A DNA stretch of 64,000 bases from BRH-c54 sp965284565. Its GTDB lineage: Bacteria; Bacteroidota; Bacteroidia; Flavobacteriales_E; Vicingaceae. Shown here piece after piece: positions 34,574 through 42,875 of the stretch (the first letter of the stretch is position 1; every line of letters starts with the position of its first letter). The position numbers were made by a program, and so were the translations under genes. The notes beneath the pieces are model-generated. The model searched no databases and was not told the DNA's origin. It was given only the letters and a program-made list of their open reading frames with translations. Location of the stretch: NCBI GenBank assembly GCA_965284565.1, contig OZ260100.1:558001-622000 (forward strand), in the 5' to 3' direction.

Positions 34574-35314
34574 ATGATAGTTCCTAACGAAATAACACCG
34601 ATAGATTACGATAAACTCACAAATGAATTCATATTTGTACTGGAAGATTTTATTCTAAGAGTAAATTATGAAAACAATTTGTTTATGCTTGAAACTCCCA
34701 ACCAGCTAGCATACAATGAAGATTTTGATTTTATAAAGTCGCCACCTGAATGGTTTGAAGTGATAACATTTGGATTGGTGGATTGGATCCGTAAGGCGAT
34801 TAACTGGAACACAACAAAATCACAACCTAAAGATCAATCTAACCCTTTTTCGTTTACAGTGGAGGGTATAATTTATACTGGAGCGTTTAATCCTAAAACA
34901 AATGACCTCTCACTTAATATGCCAAGCAGAACCATCATTTGTAATCGGGATGCTATAACCACTTCGTTTCCAGAATTGCAATATACCGAGCATGGAAAAT
35001 TGATAACCATCATAAGCAGTATTGTTGTAGGGAATATGCTACAATGCAAAACAGAATCCTGTCCAAACTTAGATTTTGTAAGTCCGATAGTTTTCAACCC
35101 TAAACCATTCGCAATCGATAACAACAGTTATGAGTTTGACCATTTGAAAGAGTTTGATTTGGTGCTACTGAGGATGCCAGATCGAACCATCCAGACAAAT
35201 ATGCTCACCATAGATTTAGATGCACCAGAATTGGCTGAATTGCATCAGGGGATGATGATTGATGTCATCAGAGATGTGGTATATGAAAAAAAGCCCCTCA
35301 AAATGAAGGGCTAG
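34574..35314 (+). CDS. hypothetical protein on the island
   Basis: This 246-residue soluble, acidic protein has no signal peptide. Notable segments are SPPEWFEVITFGLVDWIRKA near 55 and IICNRDAITTSFPELQ in the middle, plus an acidic end (TIDLDAPELAELHQG). No family was recognised. It is divergent from the winged-helix gene, with the large inverted repeat in front, so its expression may be controlled by that regulator. Its last codons overlap the terminator of the next minus-strand gene. Confidence 0.5.
   Translation: MIVPNEITPIDYDKLTNEFIFVLEDFILRVNYENNLFMLETPNQLAYNEDFDFIKSPPEWFEVITFGLVDWIRKAINWNTTKSQPKDQSNPFSFTVEGIIYTGAFNPKTNDLSLNMPSRTIICNRDAITTSFPELQYTEHGKLITIISSIVVGNMLQCKTESCPNLDFVSPIVFNPKPFAIDNNSYEFDHLKEFDLVLLRMPDRTIQTNMLTIDLDAPELAELHQGMMIDVIRDVVYEKKPLKMKG
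35286..35312 (-). terminator. terminator of the 192-residue gene
   Basis: On the minus strand AGCCCTTCATTTTGAGGGGCT forms a hairpin (35292-35312) followed by a T-run (35286-35291). It overlaps the final codons of the + gene ending at 35314 and lies 25 bases past the stop at 35338. Confidence 0.75.
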
Positions 35315-35337
35315 AGTTAATATGATGTAAGTGGTCA

Positions 35338-35916
35338 CTATGAGCATATATTTGATAGGTCCACAAACCTTATCTCCACTAATATTTTTATCATATTTAG
35401 CTCTTTCTTTTTTTGAGAATCTTTAGAACACAATACATTATGAACCCTGACTATTATATCGTTAATATCTTTGTTGTTCATTAAATCTTTAGCAAGGTTG
35501 TTTGCAGTCGAAAGCCCCAACAAACTTGCTTCTCTATTCGCAGAATCAGATCCAACTATTGATTCAAGTTCTTCTTCATTCATTGGATCATCCAACTCTG
35601 GCATGTTAGTAATATCAATTTTATTAGTTACAATATAATCTGTATATCTATTCATCAATTGAATAATAGTAATACTATATGCTAACCCATTATAGAATTC
35701 TTCTTCGTCTGGAGTGCAAGTTCCTGATTTCACTTTATCATGTCCTTGTTCCAAAAGATTTATAAAAAATACATCTTCAATAATTTCTCGTTGAAATTTT
35801 TTATAATTCAACTCACTAGGATTAATTTCCATTAATAAAATTGCCCCAACAATTGATGTTGCTATTTCCCAGTTTGTCTCTGAAAAACTGGTTTGTTTTT
35901 CTTTTAATTCTCTCAT
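35338..35916 (-). CDS. hypothetical protein on the island
   Basis: This 192-residue helical soluble protein is acidic in the middle (ELDDPMNEEELESIVGSD). The N-terminal half has SFSETNWEIATSIVGAILLM and the C-terminal half a long helix (SQKKKELNMIKILVEIRFVD). No family was recognised. It stands alone with a clear terminator and is convergent with the 246-residue gene. Confidence 0.5.
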   Translation of the reverse strand: MRELKEKQTSFSETNWEIATSIVGAILLMEINPSELNYKKFQREIIEDVFFINLLEQGHDKVKSGTCTPDEEEFYNGLAYSITIIQLMNRYTDYIVTNKIDITNMPELDDPMNEEELESIVGSDSANREASLLGLSTANNLAKDLMNNKDINDIIVRVHNVLCSKDSQKKKELNMIKILVEIRFVDLSNICS

Positions 35917-36111
35917 CTTTTTTATCTATTTAAATTAATATTAAGCAAGTATAAAAGCAATTTGCTTCCCTTAAACAGATTGGGAGATTGATTTCCAGCA
36001 AATGGAGTTCTTATTTCCAGCAGGATTAATGACGTATTATATGATTATAAATACTAAATAGGAAGTCCTAGCTTATATTTTGCTTCATAAGAAATAAGAA
36101 GACCTAACAAC

Positions 36112-36243
36112 GGTTCTGTCGCATTAATTCAGTCTAAATATAAAGAAACATACTTTTGGGAGCAAAACTCAAAAGTTATGTTAAAGCACCACACTGAAAC
36201 TTTGTTAAAATTTTTGATGAGAAGAGATTAATGCGACAGAACC
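36112..36243. mobile_element. 132-bp MITE-like element with 17-bp perfect terminal inverted repeats
   Basis: GGTTCTGTCGCATTAAT at 36112-36128 is repeated in exact inverse at 36227-36243. The inner 98 bases have no coding frame. The terminal GGTTCTGT-GCA resembles ends of IS6-family elements (GGTTCTGTTGCAAAG type), so this may be a non-autonomous derivative of such an element. No 8-bp target duplication is seen at the flanks, and no transposase of the kind is in the window. Confidence 0.7.
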
Positions 36244-36270
36244 CTTCTATGTAATATTACATAGAAGGGT
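36241..36270 (-). terminator. perfect 30-bp palindrome after the T9SS protein gene
   Basis: ACCCTTCTATGTAAT at 36241-36255 is followed by its exact complement with no loop. It begins 7 bases past the stop at 36277 and probably forms the terminator hairpin on the minus strand. The T-run expected next is absent: the MITE-like element starts right there. Confidence 0.55.
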
Positions 36271-36276
36271 GTATGG

Positions 36277-38250
36277 TTATTTGATATGAGCAATCCTATT
36301 TGCACCTATTTCAGTATGTAAGATGTAAATGCCAACAGGAATAACATACGAGCCAGTACTACCATTTAATACCATTCTACCAGTCATATCATACAACTGC
36401 CATACACCTTTATGGACAGTTAACCTTCCATTGGTGTATGAGAAAACATCGGACAGTAATTGGTGTTTATTAATACCAACAGTAGTTAAAACATAAGGAG
36501 GAGAAATCCCAACACACCCGTTAGCATCTGTTACTTCAACAGTATAAGTACCGTTTACTGTTGGTGTATAAATTTGGTTAGTTGCACCAGGTATTAAAAC
36601 TCCATTTAAGTACCATTGGTTTCCAGTTACAGAACTCGATACTAGATCATTATTGGGTTGTAATGAAATATTAGGTGTTGGTAAAGGATTAACTGTTACA
36701 ACAAATGGAGCTGATACAGTATAACAGCCATTAGAATCGCTGACATCTACAGTATAGTTTGCAGCAGCGTACACAATAATGGTGTCATTACTAGCAGCAC
36801 CAGGAAGCCACAAATAAGAATTCCAATTACCAGTATACAAAATCAAACTGTCCCCTTGACAAAATGCCGTATCACCAGTTGTAGAAGTAATAACAGGTAT
36901 AGTAGTAATGAAGGTGTCCAGTACTATGGTGTCATTTATAGAACATCCAAAACTATTGGTAAGGGTAACATAATACGATCCAGGGTTATTATTGGGTGTG
37001 TTATATGATGTCATATCATTGGTAGATCCATTATCCCATAGCACTTGATTACAAGAGTTGGTTGGTACTTGTAATGAAAAACCTGAATTAGCACAAAACA
37101 AATTAGGGCTTCCAGTATTCATCAATGTAATAGTATCTGTTGTGTACACACATAAATTAGCATCTAACTTAATTAAAAGAGCTGTACTTGTAGCGCCAAG
37201 ACCACCACTTAAAACATAGCCTCCATCACTTGTGGGTGCTATTGCTGTTCCTGTATTGGTATTAGTACAAGAGGACTGAGAAGTCAACTTCGTTCCACTT
37301 CCATTAAAGTAGGTAATGAATAAACTTCCATACTGGATCTGATTATTAATTACAGAAATACCCACAGAACCAGTCATCATAATATCACCGTTACTCAACT
37401 CCTTCGTATCAAATCCAAATCCTTCTAGGTTACCGCCCCAAGATTGTGTTTCATTCCTTGTCCATAAAGTATCACCATCCACATCTGTTTTAACCAGATA
37501 AGATGAACCGGTAGAATTTGTATAATCATATTGCCAACCTGTGTAAACAAAACCACCAGAACTGGTGCTACTTAAACCCCTTGCCGATTCGACAAGCGCG
37601 GAATCTCCATGCGTTTTTGTCCAAACTGGTACCCCAGTATTGTCTAACTTAATTAAAGTAGCATCATTATTAGATTGTCCGGCAATAACATATTTGTTTC
37701 CAGGAATCTCAACAACAGAGTTAGGATAGGTTTGAGATTTGATGGGATGCGTATAGTTCCAAACTTCATTACCTGATACATCTGTTTTTACCACATAAAT
37801 TCTATAATCAGTAGGTGATAAAAATAAAGTCCCCGTAACTAAGTATCCTCCGTCTGTTGTTTGAAGTATATCCCAACCATAACTTTCTAATGCACCTCCA
37901 TATTTTTTGGTAAAAGTAGTGTCACCTGTACTGTTTGTTTTTACAAAAGTACAGTGCCAAATTGTATCAGGTTTATCAGATAATACATAAGCATAACCCC
38001 CATCAGTGGTTTGTGTTACTCCTGTAATGAAAGTAGTTTGACCTACGGGAAAATGCCGTCTTGTCCATAAGGTGTCACCAACAGTATTTGTTTTTGTTAA
38101 AACAGCTCCTCCAAGAACGTATCCACCATCACTTGTCTGTTCAACATCATAATTGTTGTTTACCAGAGATGGTAATACTTTTTCAAAGTTGGATTGCGCT
38201 TGGCATAAGCCAATCGTTAACAATGTTAAAATGAAAGTTATAGATTTCAT
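36277..38250 (-). CDS. secreted protein with GGY repeats, Ig/PKD-like domains and a short T9SS-type C-terminus
   Basis: This 657-residue protein has a signal peptide (MKSITFILTLLTIGLCQAQ). Residues 20-360 carry repeated TSDGGYVLGG-type motifs (QTSDGGYVLGG, QTTDGGYAYVL, QTTDGGYLVTG, PTSDGGYVLSG), typical of Bacteroidota surface proteins with a propeller-like fold. Three Cys-containing Ig/PKD-like parts follow (VTLTNSFGCSINDTIV, VDVSDSNGCYTVSAPF, VEVTDANGCVGISPPY). The end, WQLYDMTGRMVLNGSTGSY to IAHIK, is a short type A sorting domain. It is cotranscribed with the small membrane protein that lies 4 bases upstream. The role is unknown; adhesion is usual for such proteins. Confidence 0.8.
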   Translation of the reverse strand: MKSITFILTLLTIGLCQAQSNFEKVLPSLVNNNYDVEQTSDGGYVLGGAVLTKTNTVGDTLWTRRHFPVGQTTFITGVTQTTDGGYAYVLSDKPDTIWHCTFVKTNSTGDTTFTKKYGGALESYGWDILQTTDGGYLVTGTLFLSPTDYRIYVVKTDVSGNEVWNYTHPIKSQTYPNSVVEIPGNKYVIAGQSNNDATLIKLDNTGVPVWTKTHGDSALVESARGLSSTSSGGFVYTGWQYDYTNSTGSSYLVKTDVDGDTLWTRNETQSWGGNLEGFGFDTKELSNGDIMMTGSVGISVINNQIQYGSLFITYFNGSGTKLTSQSSCTNTNTGTAIAPTSDGGYVLSGGLGATSTALLIKLDANLCVYTTDTITLMNTGSPNLFCANSGFSLQVPTNSCNQVLWDNGSTNDMTSYNTPNNNPGSYYVTLTNSFGCSINDTIVLDTFITTIPVITSTTGDTAFCQGDSLILYTGNWNSYLWLPGAASNDTIIVYAAANYTVDVSDSNGCYTVSAPFVVTVNPLPTPNISLQPNNDLVSSSVTGNQWYLNGVLIPGATNQIYTPTVNGTYTVEVTDANGCVGISPPYVLTTVGINKHQLLSDVFSYTNGRLTVHKGVWQLYDMTGRMVLNGSTGSYVIPVGIYILHTEIGANRIAHIK

Positions 38251-38254
38251 AAGC

Positions 38255-38491
38255 TTATTTTTTATTTTTTGACAGTATATTAAATAGTATAAATGACGCT
38301 AAAGCAATTATGGTGATTCCTGTTAATAGATACCCAAGCGAAGATCCATCCATTCTTATTTCACCAGTTAAATTTCTTATAACATGATTTTCATTTAACT
38401 CACCCTGAGCAATTCTAAGAATGAAACCGATTATACCTATAGTTAGAGAAGTCCACTTAAGGAAGCTAGCATGTTTAATAAAGAAGGTCAT
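38255..38491 (-). CDS. small membrane protein
   Basis: This 78-residue protein has two predicted membrane helices, about 12-27 (WTSLTIGIIGFILRIA) and 50-70 (LLTGITIIALASFILFN), joined by a charged loop with ENHVIRNLTGEIRMDG. No family was recognised. It starts 10 bases after the stop of the small zinc-ribbon gene and lies 4 bases before the T9SS gene, so the three form one unit. Confidence 0.6.
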   Translation of the reverse strand: MTFFIKHASFLKWTSLTIGIIGFILRIAQGELNENHVIRNLTGEIRMDGSSLGYLLTGITIIALASFILFNILSKNKK

Positions 38492-38501
38492 TTGAATTAA
38501 T

Positions 38502-38648
38502 TTAGGCTTTCACCCAAACATGCTTTTTAAGTTGTCTTTCACCTGATCGACATACATCTGACGACATTAAAGATTTCTTTTGTCCACAGTATTTACAAAC
38601 TTGATCACCTCCAGTGGCTAACTTTACTACTTTTTTAAATATTCCCAT
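38502..38648 (-). CDS. 48-residue zinc-ribbon-like protein
   Basis: A short frame from ATG 38648 encodes MGIFKKVVKLATGGDQ, then VCKYCG and DVCRSG, ending in HVWVKA. The CxxC plus a further Cys and a His suggest a small zinc-binding protein. It is the first gene of the run that continues with the membrane protein and the T9SS protein. The frame is short but has clear protein-like character. Confidence 0.6.
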   Translation of the reverse strand: MGIFKKVVKLATGGDQVCKYCGQKKSLMSSDVCRSGERQLKKHVWVKA

Positions 38649-38696
38649 GTCTTAATATTTTAGTTATTAATATTACAAATATAAAAAAATAAACCA

Positions 38697-38763
38697 TATA
38701 CGCTCTATTTTTTTAAATAAATGTTCTTTATACGCTCTAACAAAAGTCATTCATATACGCTCT
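38697..38763. promoter_or_regulatory. three direct copies of TATACGCTCT upstream of the Xre gene
   Basis: The 10-mer occurs at 38697-38706, 38729-38738 and 38754-38763, in one orientation, in the divergent region between the zinc-ribbon gene and the Xre gene. The last copy ends 9 bases before the Xre ATG. The likely reading is an operator bound by the Xre protein. A further inverted copy, AGAGCGTAT, lies at 39547-39555. Confidence 0.65.
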
Positions 38764-38772
38764 TTTTGTATT

Positions 38773-39054
38773 ATGAAAGTCCCATCAGGAAAAAACACAT
38801 CAGGAAAAGGAACCAAAAGACGTATGGATGAAGAAGGTTTGGAAATGTTGGGTCAACGAATTCGTGAAGTACGTAAGCAAAAGAAAATGAGCCAAGAGGA
38901 CCTTGCTGATGTTAGTGGATTAGCCCTAAGTCAAATCGGCAGAATGGAACGAGGTGAAATAAATAGTACTTTGTCAAGTGTATTTTCGATATGTCGAGCC
39001 CTAGAAATAGAAGTGTCCATGTTATTTACATTTACACTAGCAAAAGAAGATTAA
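38773..39054 (+). CDS. Xre-family transcriptional regulator
   Basis: This 93-residue DNA-binding protein has a Xre/Cro-type helix-turn-helix at about 27-82 (LGQRIREVRKQKKMSQEDLA, LALSQIGRMERGEINSTLS), preceded by a basic tail rich in Lys and Gly. It is divergent from the small-protein/T9SS unit. The repeated TATACGCTCT sites between them suggest that it controls itself and possibly that unit. Its stop overlaps the stop of the convergent gene by 4 bases. Confidence 0.85.
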   Translation: MKVPSGKNTSGKGTKRRMDEEGLEMLGQRIREVRKQKKMSQEDLADVSGLALSQIGRMERGEINSTLSSVFSICRALEIEVSMLFTFTLAKED

Positions 39055-39263
39055 CTAGATTTACTAGAGTCAGTTACTAATTCTCCTTGCAGAGTAATTA
39101 AACTAGCTAGAGCTTCAGGCAAATCCACATTACTATAGAATTCATCAGAAGTAACGAGTACTGTATTAACAACAGTAAGAGCACTTCGTAACTGTTTTAA
39201 CATGTTAGTTGGATCCCCACATTCAATGGTGATAGATAATTTATTGTTTTTAACCTGTACCAT
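39051..39263 (-). CDS. small hypothetical protein
   Basis: A 70-residue version starts at ATG 39263 (MVQVKNNKLSITIECGDPTN). The frame is open to an ATG at 39350, but the extra 29 residues look unlike coding sequence. The protein has a beta start, then helices (MLKQLRSALTVVNTVLV). It is convergent with the Xre gene, overlapping by 4 bases. No family was recognised. Confidence 0.45.
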   Translation of the reverse strand: MVQVKNNKLSITIECGDPTNMLKQLRSALTVVNTVLVTSDEFYSNVDLPEALASLITLQGELVTDSSKSS

Positions 39264-39420
39264 AGCTTTTTTTAAAGCGAGTATAATCGAAAATATCGAA
39301 TCAGAATCTGATAATTTTAAAAAAAACATCAAAAATCTCCAACACCACATAGCCTTTTATAAATTTTGTTTGAAAGTTTTTTATCAAAAGCGAAACAATT
39401 CTCCAGAACACGCATAAAAA

Positions 39421-39850
39421 ATTTCGTAAGGTTTCCCCAGGGGTAAAATACCTAAAAGAGACATAGAAGATATTAGAGTGATAAGAGACATCTTAGAGCA
39501 AACCTAAGAGCGACACATTAGACGCACCTAATGGCAAGCAAACATCAGAGCGTATCTCAGCATCACCTCATAGCAAACAAGACAAAGAATCATTATCTAT
39601 ACTATCACCAAAGTAAACTAAACCCTCAGTCTGGAACGTCTAAGTCCAAATGGCAAGATTGTAAGAAGTAAACTCCATACGTCTTCTATATCGTTTCCTA
39701 TACAAACAACCTATACAAAACACCTCTATTTGTGTATAGGCTCACCAAACAAGACGAAAACTATCCCAAAACTCGAACGGGGAACTTAATCTACCTAGAA
39801 AAGACTTTAGTTAATATTGACAGAAGTTTATGAACCTCTTTTGTTTTATA
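39421..39850. other. gene-free stretch with degenerate repeats, candidate ncRNA or control region
   Basis: No coding frame is credible on either strand. It holds related blocks: AAGAGACAT occurs twice (39456-39464, 39482-39490), and AGCAAAC recurs three times followed by AGAGCG or a close variant. An inverted copy of the Xre site sits at 39547-39555. CCTATACAAA occurs at 39697-39706 and 39710-39719, with a complementary TGTATAGG at 39733-39740. The right copy of the 14-base repeat AGTTAATATTGACA is at 39809-39822. An RNA, a binding-site array or decayed element end are all possible. Confidence 0.4.
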
Positions 39851-39870
39851 ATAAATATTGGGATTTCATT

Positions 39871-39878
39871 TATATTTG
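39871..39878 (+). promoter_or_regulatory. Bacteroidota -7 box just before the 86-residue gene
   Basis: TATATTTG matches TAnnTTTG and ends 6 bases before the ATG at 39885, so the mRNA leader would be nearly absent. The -33 element is not clear. Confidence 0.45.
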
Positions 39879-39884
39879 CAGTCT

Positions 39885-40145
39885 ATGAAAAACAAAATTG
39901 AAGAGCTAGCAACAATTATTGCTTTAGTAAAAGAGGATTTAAAATCAAAAGAGAAAGCTCTTGCGGTAACTGATACTTTAACTTCTCACACTCAGGGAAG
40001 AATTAACAATATACTGAAACGAATTGAGGGGCTTGAATTAAGTTCAATTGAGATTAAAGAGCGTTTCTTAGACAAATCAGATGTATTTGTTAATTTCAGA
40101 AAAAGAGCCAGTGAGATTATGGAAGAAATAGGAAATTTACATTAA
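39885..40145 (+). CDS. small coiled-coil protein
   Basis: This 86-residue, almost wholly helical protein has heptad-like segments (MKNKIEELATIIALVKEDLK, INNILKRIEGLELSSIEIKE). No family was recognised. An upstream TTG at 39858 would overlap the promoter, so the ATG at 39885 is used. It sits at the right edge of the accessory region and may belong either to the island or to the chromosome. Confidence 0.55.
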   Translation: MKNKIEELATIIALVKEDLKSKEKALAVTDTLTSHTQGRINNILKRIEGLELSSIEIKERFLDKSDVFVNFRKRASEIMEEIGNLH

Positions 40146-40190
40146 AATTTCTATCCTACTTAACAAAAAGTAACTTTTCAAATAAAAAAA

Positions 40191-40664
40191 TCACCTCTTC
40201 TTTTCTTCCCATTGTTTAAATAACTTAGGCATCTCTACTTCCATATAATTCATGAAATCAATGATTTCTTTTAAAGAATGATTAAAATCCAAAGTTGATT
40301 CTGATCTAACACTTAAAATTTCTTTAAACAAACTATTCAATTCAAATATACTATCGTTTACTTCTTTTAACTTACTCTTCCAACTAACAATTAAACTGCG
40401 AAAATATCGTTTACGATCCCCCATCTTAGTAATATACTCAATTCGCTTAATTTGAATAAGTGCATTCAAAGCATTACTTGTTGCACTTTTACTTAAATTC
40501 AATGTGGTTCTTATTTGATCAAAAGTTAACTCAACCTTATCAGAAATCAATAATAAAGCTAAAATCTGAGAAGCGGCTGGTGTATATGCCAATCTCTCAT
40601 GAATAACAGTAGCCTTTTCTAAAAGCTGTTGCTGTTTGGTTGTTAATTTGACTTTACCTTCCAT
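40191..40664 (-). CDS. GbsR/MarR-family transcriptional regulator
   Basis: This 157-residue protein has a central winged helix-turn-helix (VELTFDQIRTTLNLSKSATS, NALNALIQIKRIEYITKMGD) followed by a long dimerising helix region, as in the GbsR branch of MarR regulators. It is the last gene of the five-gene operon and lies 14 bases after ino1. It probably controls that operon in response to a lipid or osmotic signal, but the signal is not evident. Confidence 0.8.
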   Translation of the reverse strand: MEGKVKLTTKQQQLLEKATVIHERLAYTPAASQILALLLISDKVELTFDQIRTTLNLSKSATSNALNALIQIKRIEYITKMGDRKRYFRSLIVSWKSKLKEVNDSIFELNSLFKEILSVRSESTLDFNHSLKEIIDFMNYMEVEMPKLFKQWEEKKR

Positions 40665-40678
40665 ATTTGCAAATTAAA

Positions 40679-41992
40679 CTATAAATATTCATAATTTAAA
40701 CCTAAATGTGTAATTAAATCTTCGCCTTGTAGATGACGTAAGGTGTTTTGTAACTTCATTTCTTGTTTAAAAATATCATGCATTGGTTTTAAACCATGTG
40801 CTTTTTCTTGTGGAGATTTAAAGTAAAATGACAACCATTCTTGAACACCACTCATATTTGAACGTTGAGCCAAATCCAAGAAAATAGCTAAATCCAATAC
40901 TAAAGGAGCAGCTAAAATAGAATCTCTACATAAAAAGTCGATTTTAATTTGCATAGGGTAACCCATCCAACCAAAAATATCAATATTGTCCCAACCTTCT
41001 TTATTGTCGCCTCTTGGTGGGTAATAATCGATACGTACTTTGTGGTATAAATCTTTGTATAAATCAGGGTGTTTTTCTGGTTCTAAAATATCTTCAAGCA
41101 CACTCAATTTAGAAACTTCTTTAGTTTTAAAACTGGCAGGATCGTCTAACACAGCTCCATCTCTGTTTCCTAAAATATTGGTAGAAAACCAACCGGCTAT
41201 ACCTAAGTTACGTGTTTTTAAACCTGGTGCAACAATTGTTTTTATTAAGGTTTGACCAGTTTTGAAGTCTTTTCCGCAAATTGGAACATTGTTTTGTTTT
41301 GCTAAAGCAACCAATGCAGGAATATCAGCAGATAAGTTAGGAGCACCATTTGCATAAGGTACTTTTTCCATTAATGCTGCATAGGCATAAATCATACTTG
41401 AAGGTATGTTTTCATCATTGTTTCTTAAACCATTTTCAAGACTTTCGATGGTTTGATGAACAGCACTTTCTTGAATGTATATTTCTGTTGAACCACACCA
41501 TACCATCACCAACCTATCGCAATTGTTTTTTGCTTTAAAATCACGAATGTCCTGACGTAATTGCTCTGCTAAATCCATTTTAGTAGCACCTGTTTTTACA
41601 TTTGGACCATCTAATTTGATAACGTATTTTTTATCAAAAACCGCTTTCATTGGTTTAATAGCTTCCAACTCAGGCTTTAATTGCTCCAACGTATATCTAT
41701 CTAAAACTCCTGCATTAACAGCAGATTGATACACATTGTCGTTAAACAAATCCCATCCACCAAAAGCAATATTTTTAATGTCAGCTAATGGAATAAAATC
41801 TTTGATAAGTGGAGTGTTGTTATCAGTTCTTTTTCCGATTCTAATTCTTCCCATTTGAGTTGTTGATCCAATTGGTTTAGAAATACCTTTGTTTACTGCG
41901 TAAACTCCAGCTATAAAGGTAGTTGCTACCGCACCCATACCAGGTAATAAAATACCTAATCTTCCTTCTGCACTTTTAATGTTTAGATTCAT
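40679..41992 (-). CDS. ino1: inositol-3-phosphate synthase
   Basis: This 437-residue enzyme makes 1D-myo-inositol 3-phosphate from glucose 6-phosphate with NAD. Clear family features are the Rossmann start GILLPGMGAVATTFIAGVYA, FGGWDLFNDNVY, VWCGSTEIYIQ, CGKDFKTGQTLIKTIVAPGL (the catalytic Lys region) and the C-terminal GYPMQIKIDFLCRDSILAAP. In Bacteroidota the product feeds inositol phospholipids and inositol phosphorylceramide. The neighbours (GDPD and PAP2-type genes, with 16-base gap and overlaps) support a lipid role. It is complete. Confidence 0.95.
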   Translation of the reverse strand: MNLNIKSAEGRLGILLPGMGAVATTFIAGVYAVNKGISKPIGSTTQMGRIRIGKRTDNNTPLIKDFIPLADIKNIAFGGWDLFNDNVYQSAVNAGVLDRYTLEQLKPELEAIKPMKAVFDKKYVIKLDGPNVKTGATKMDLAEQLRQDIRDFKAKNNCDRLVMVWCGSTEIYIQESAVHQTIESLENGLRNNDENIPSSMIYAYAALMEKVPYANGAPNLSADIPALVALAKQNNVPICGKDFKTGQTLIKTIVAPGLKTRNLGIAGWFSTNILGNRDGAVLDDPASFKTKEVSKLSVLEDILEPEKHPDLYKDLYHKVRIDYYPPRGDNKEGWDNIDIFGWMGYPMQIKIDFLCRDSILAAPLVLDLAIFLDLAQRSNMSGVQEWLSFYFKSPQEKAHGLKPMHDIFKQEMKLQNTLRHLQGEDLITHLGLNYEYL

Positions 41993-42008
41993 ATTAAAAA
42001 ATTGTTCG

Positions 42009-42875
42009 TTAATTATATAATATTTGTTGTAGTTGAGAAATGTTATCTGTGATTATAAAATCAGGGTTCTTATTAACAGCTTTAACTTGATTGGATTGTG
42101 TTTTTATATCAAAAACAGCAATTCTAACACCTTGTGAGTGAACATATTTTACATCTTGTTTTGAAATGTTATGATTATTTGCTAAAATGCCATACCATCT
42201 ATTTTCTTGAATCTGTTCAATGCCCCAATTTACTTTATTAGTTTCAATCATTAATTTTAGATTAGCATCTTGTTGACTCAATTCTTTTAATAGATTTATA
42301 TCACCTGAAGCTATATAAGTGTATTCATGATACTGATATTTATTTACAATATTAACTATCTTACTAGCATACACTGAAAAAAAATCAGCAGGATTATATA
42401 AAGAATTATCGTATAACCAAGACCTTAAATCTAAATGTAATTGTGGTTTTATCTTTTGTTTAGAAAACTTTTGTAAAACAGTTTCTAAAGAAACAACATG
42501 TTCATCTATAAACAAATTTGCATAAATATCTCGATTATATTTAATTTCTGTTAATTCTATTAAATTATATTCATAAACAAACCCTATTCCATCTGTAGAG
42601 GTTTCTAGCCTATCATCATGATATAGTACTAATTGTAAATCTTTTGAGAGTTGAACATCAACCTCCACTCCATCTGCTCCATAAACCTCAATAGCTTTCA
42701 TAATACTTATCATTGAATTTTCGGGCAATTGGGTACTTAGTGTCTGAAAACCTACTCCTCCATGTCCAATTACATATATAAAATCTCCATTAAGGTTATG
42801 AATATCATTAATATTTACCTTTTTACAGGATGAGATTATCATCAATAACAACAACATTATAATTCTAGAATTCAT
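42009..42875 (-). CDS. glycerophosphodiester phosphodiesterase-like lipoprotein
   Basis: This 288-residue GDPD-family protein has a lipobox, MIISSC, so it is likely a lipoprotein acting in the periplasm or at the outer membrane. Family motifs are VIGHGGVG (first catalytic His), LPENSMISIMKAI, GADGVEVDVQLSKD (metal ligands) and LVLYHDDRLE (second His). Such enzymes split glycerophosphodiesters such as glycerophosphoinositol. It overlaps the outer-membrane protein gene by 11 bases and precedes ino1 by 16. It could recycle inositol lipid head groups; this is inferred from context. Confidence 0.85.
   Translation of the reverse strand: MNSRIIMLLLLMIISSCKKVNINDIHNLNGDFIYVIGHGGVGFQTLSTQLPENSMISIMKAIEVYGADGVEVDVQLSKDLQLVLYHDDRLETSTDGIGFVYEYNLIELTEIKYNRDIYANLFIDEHVVSLETVLQKFSKQKIKPQLHLDLRSWLYDNSLYNPADFFSVYASKIVNIVNKYQYHEYTYIASGDINLLKELSQQDANLKLMIETNKVNWGIEQIQENRWYGILANNHNISKQDVKYVHSQGVRIAVFDIKTQSNQVKAVNKNPDFIITDNISQLQQILYN

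Noticed and set aside
36112..36243. A full IS6-type insertion sequence
   Set aside because: The ends resemble that family, but there is no room for a transposase gene and none was found, so only a MITE-like element is called.
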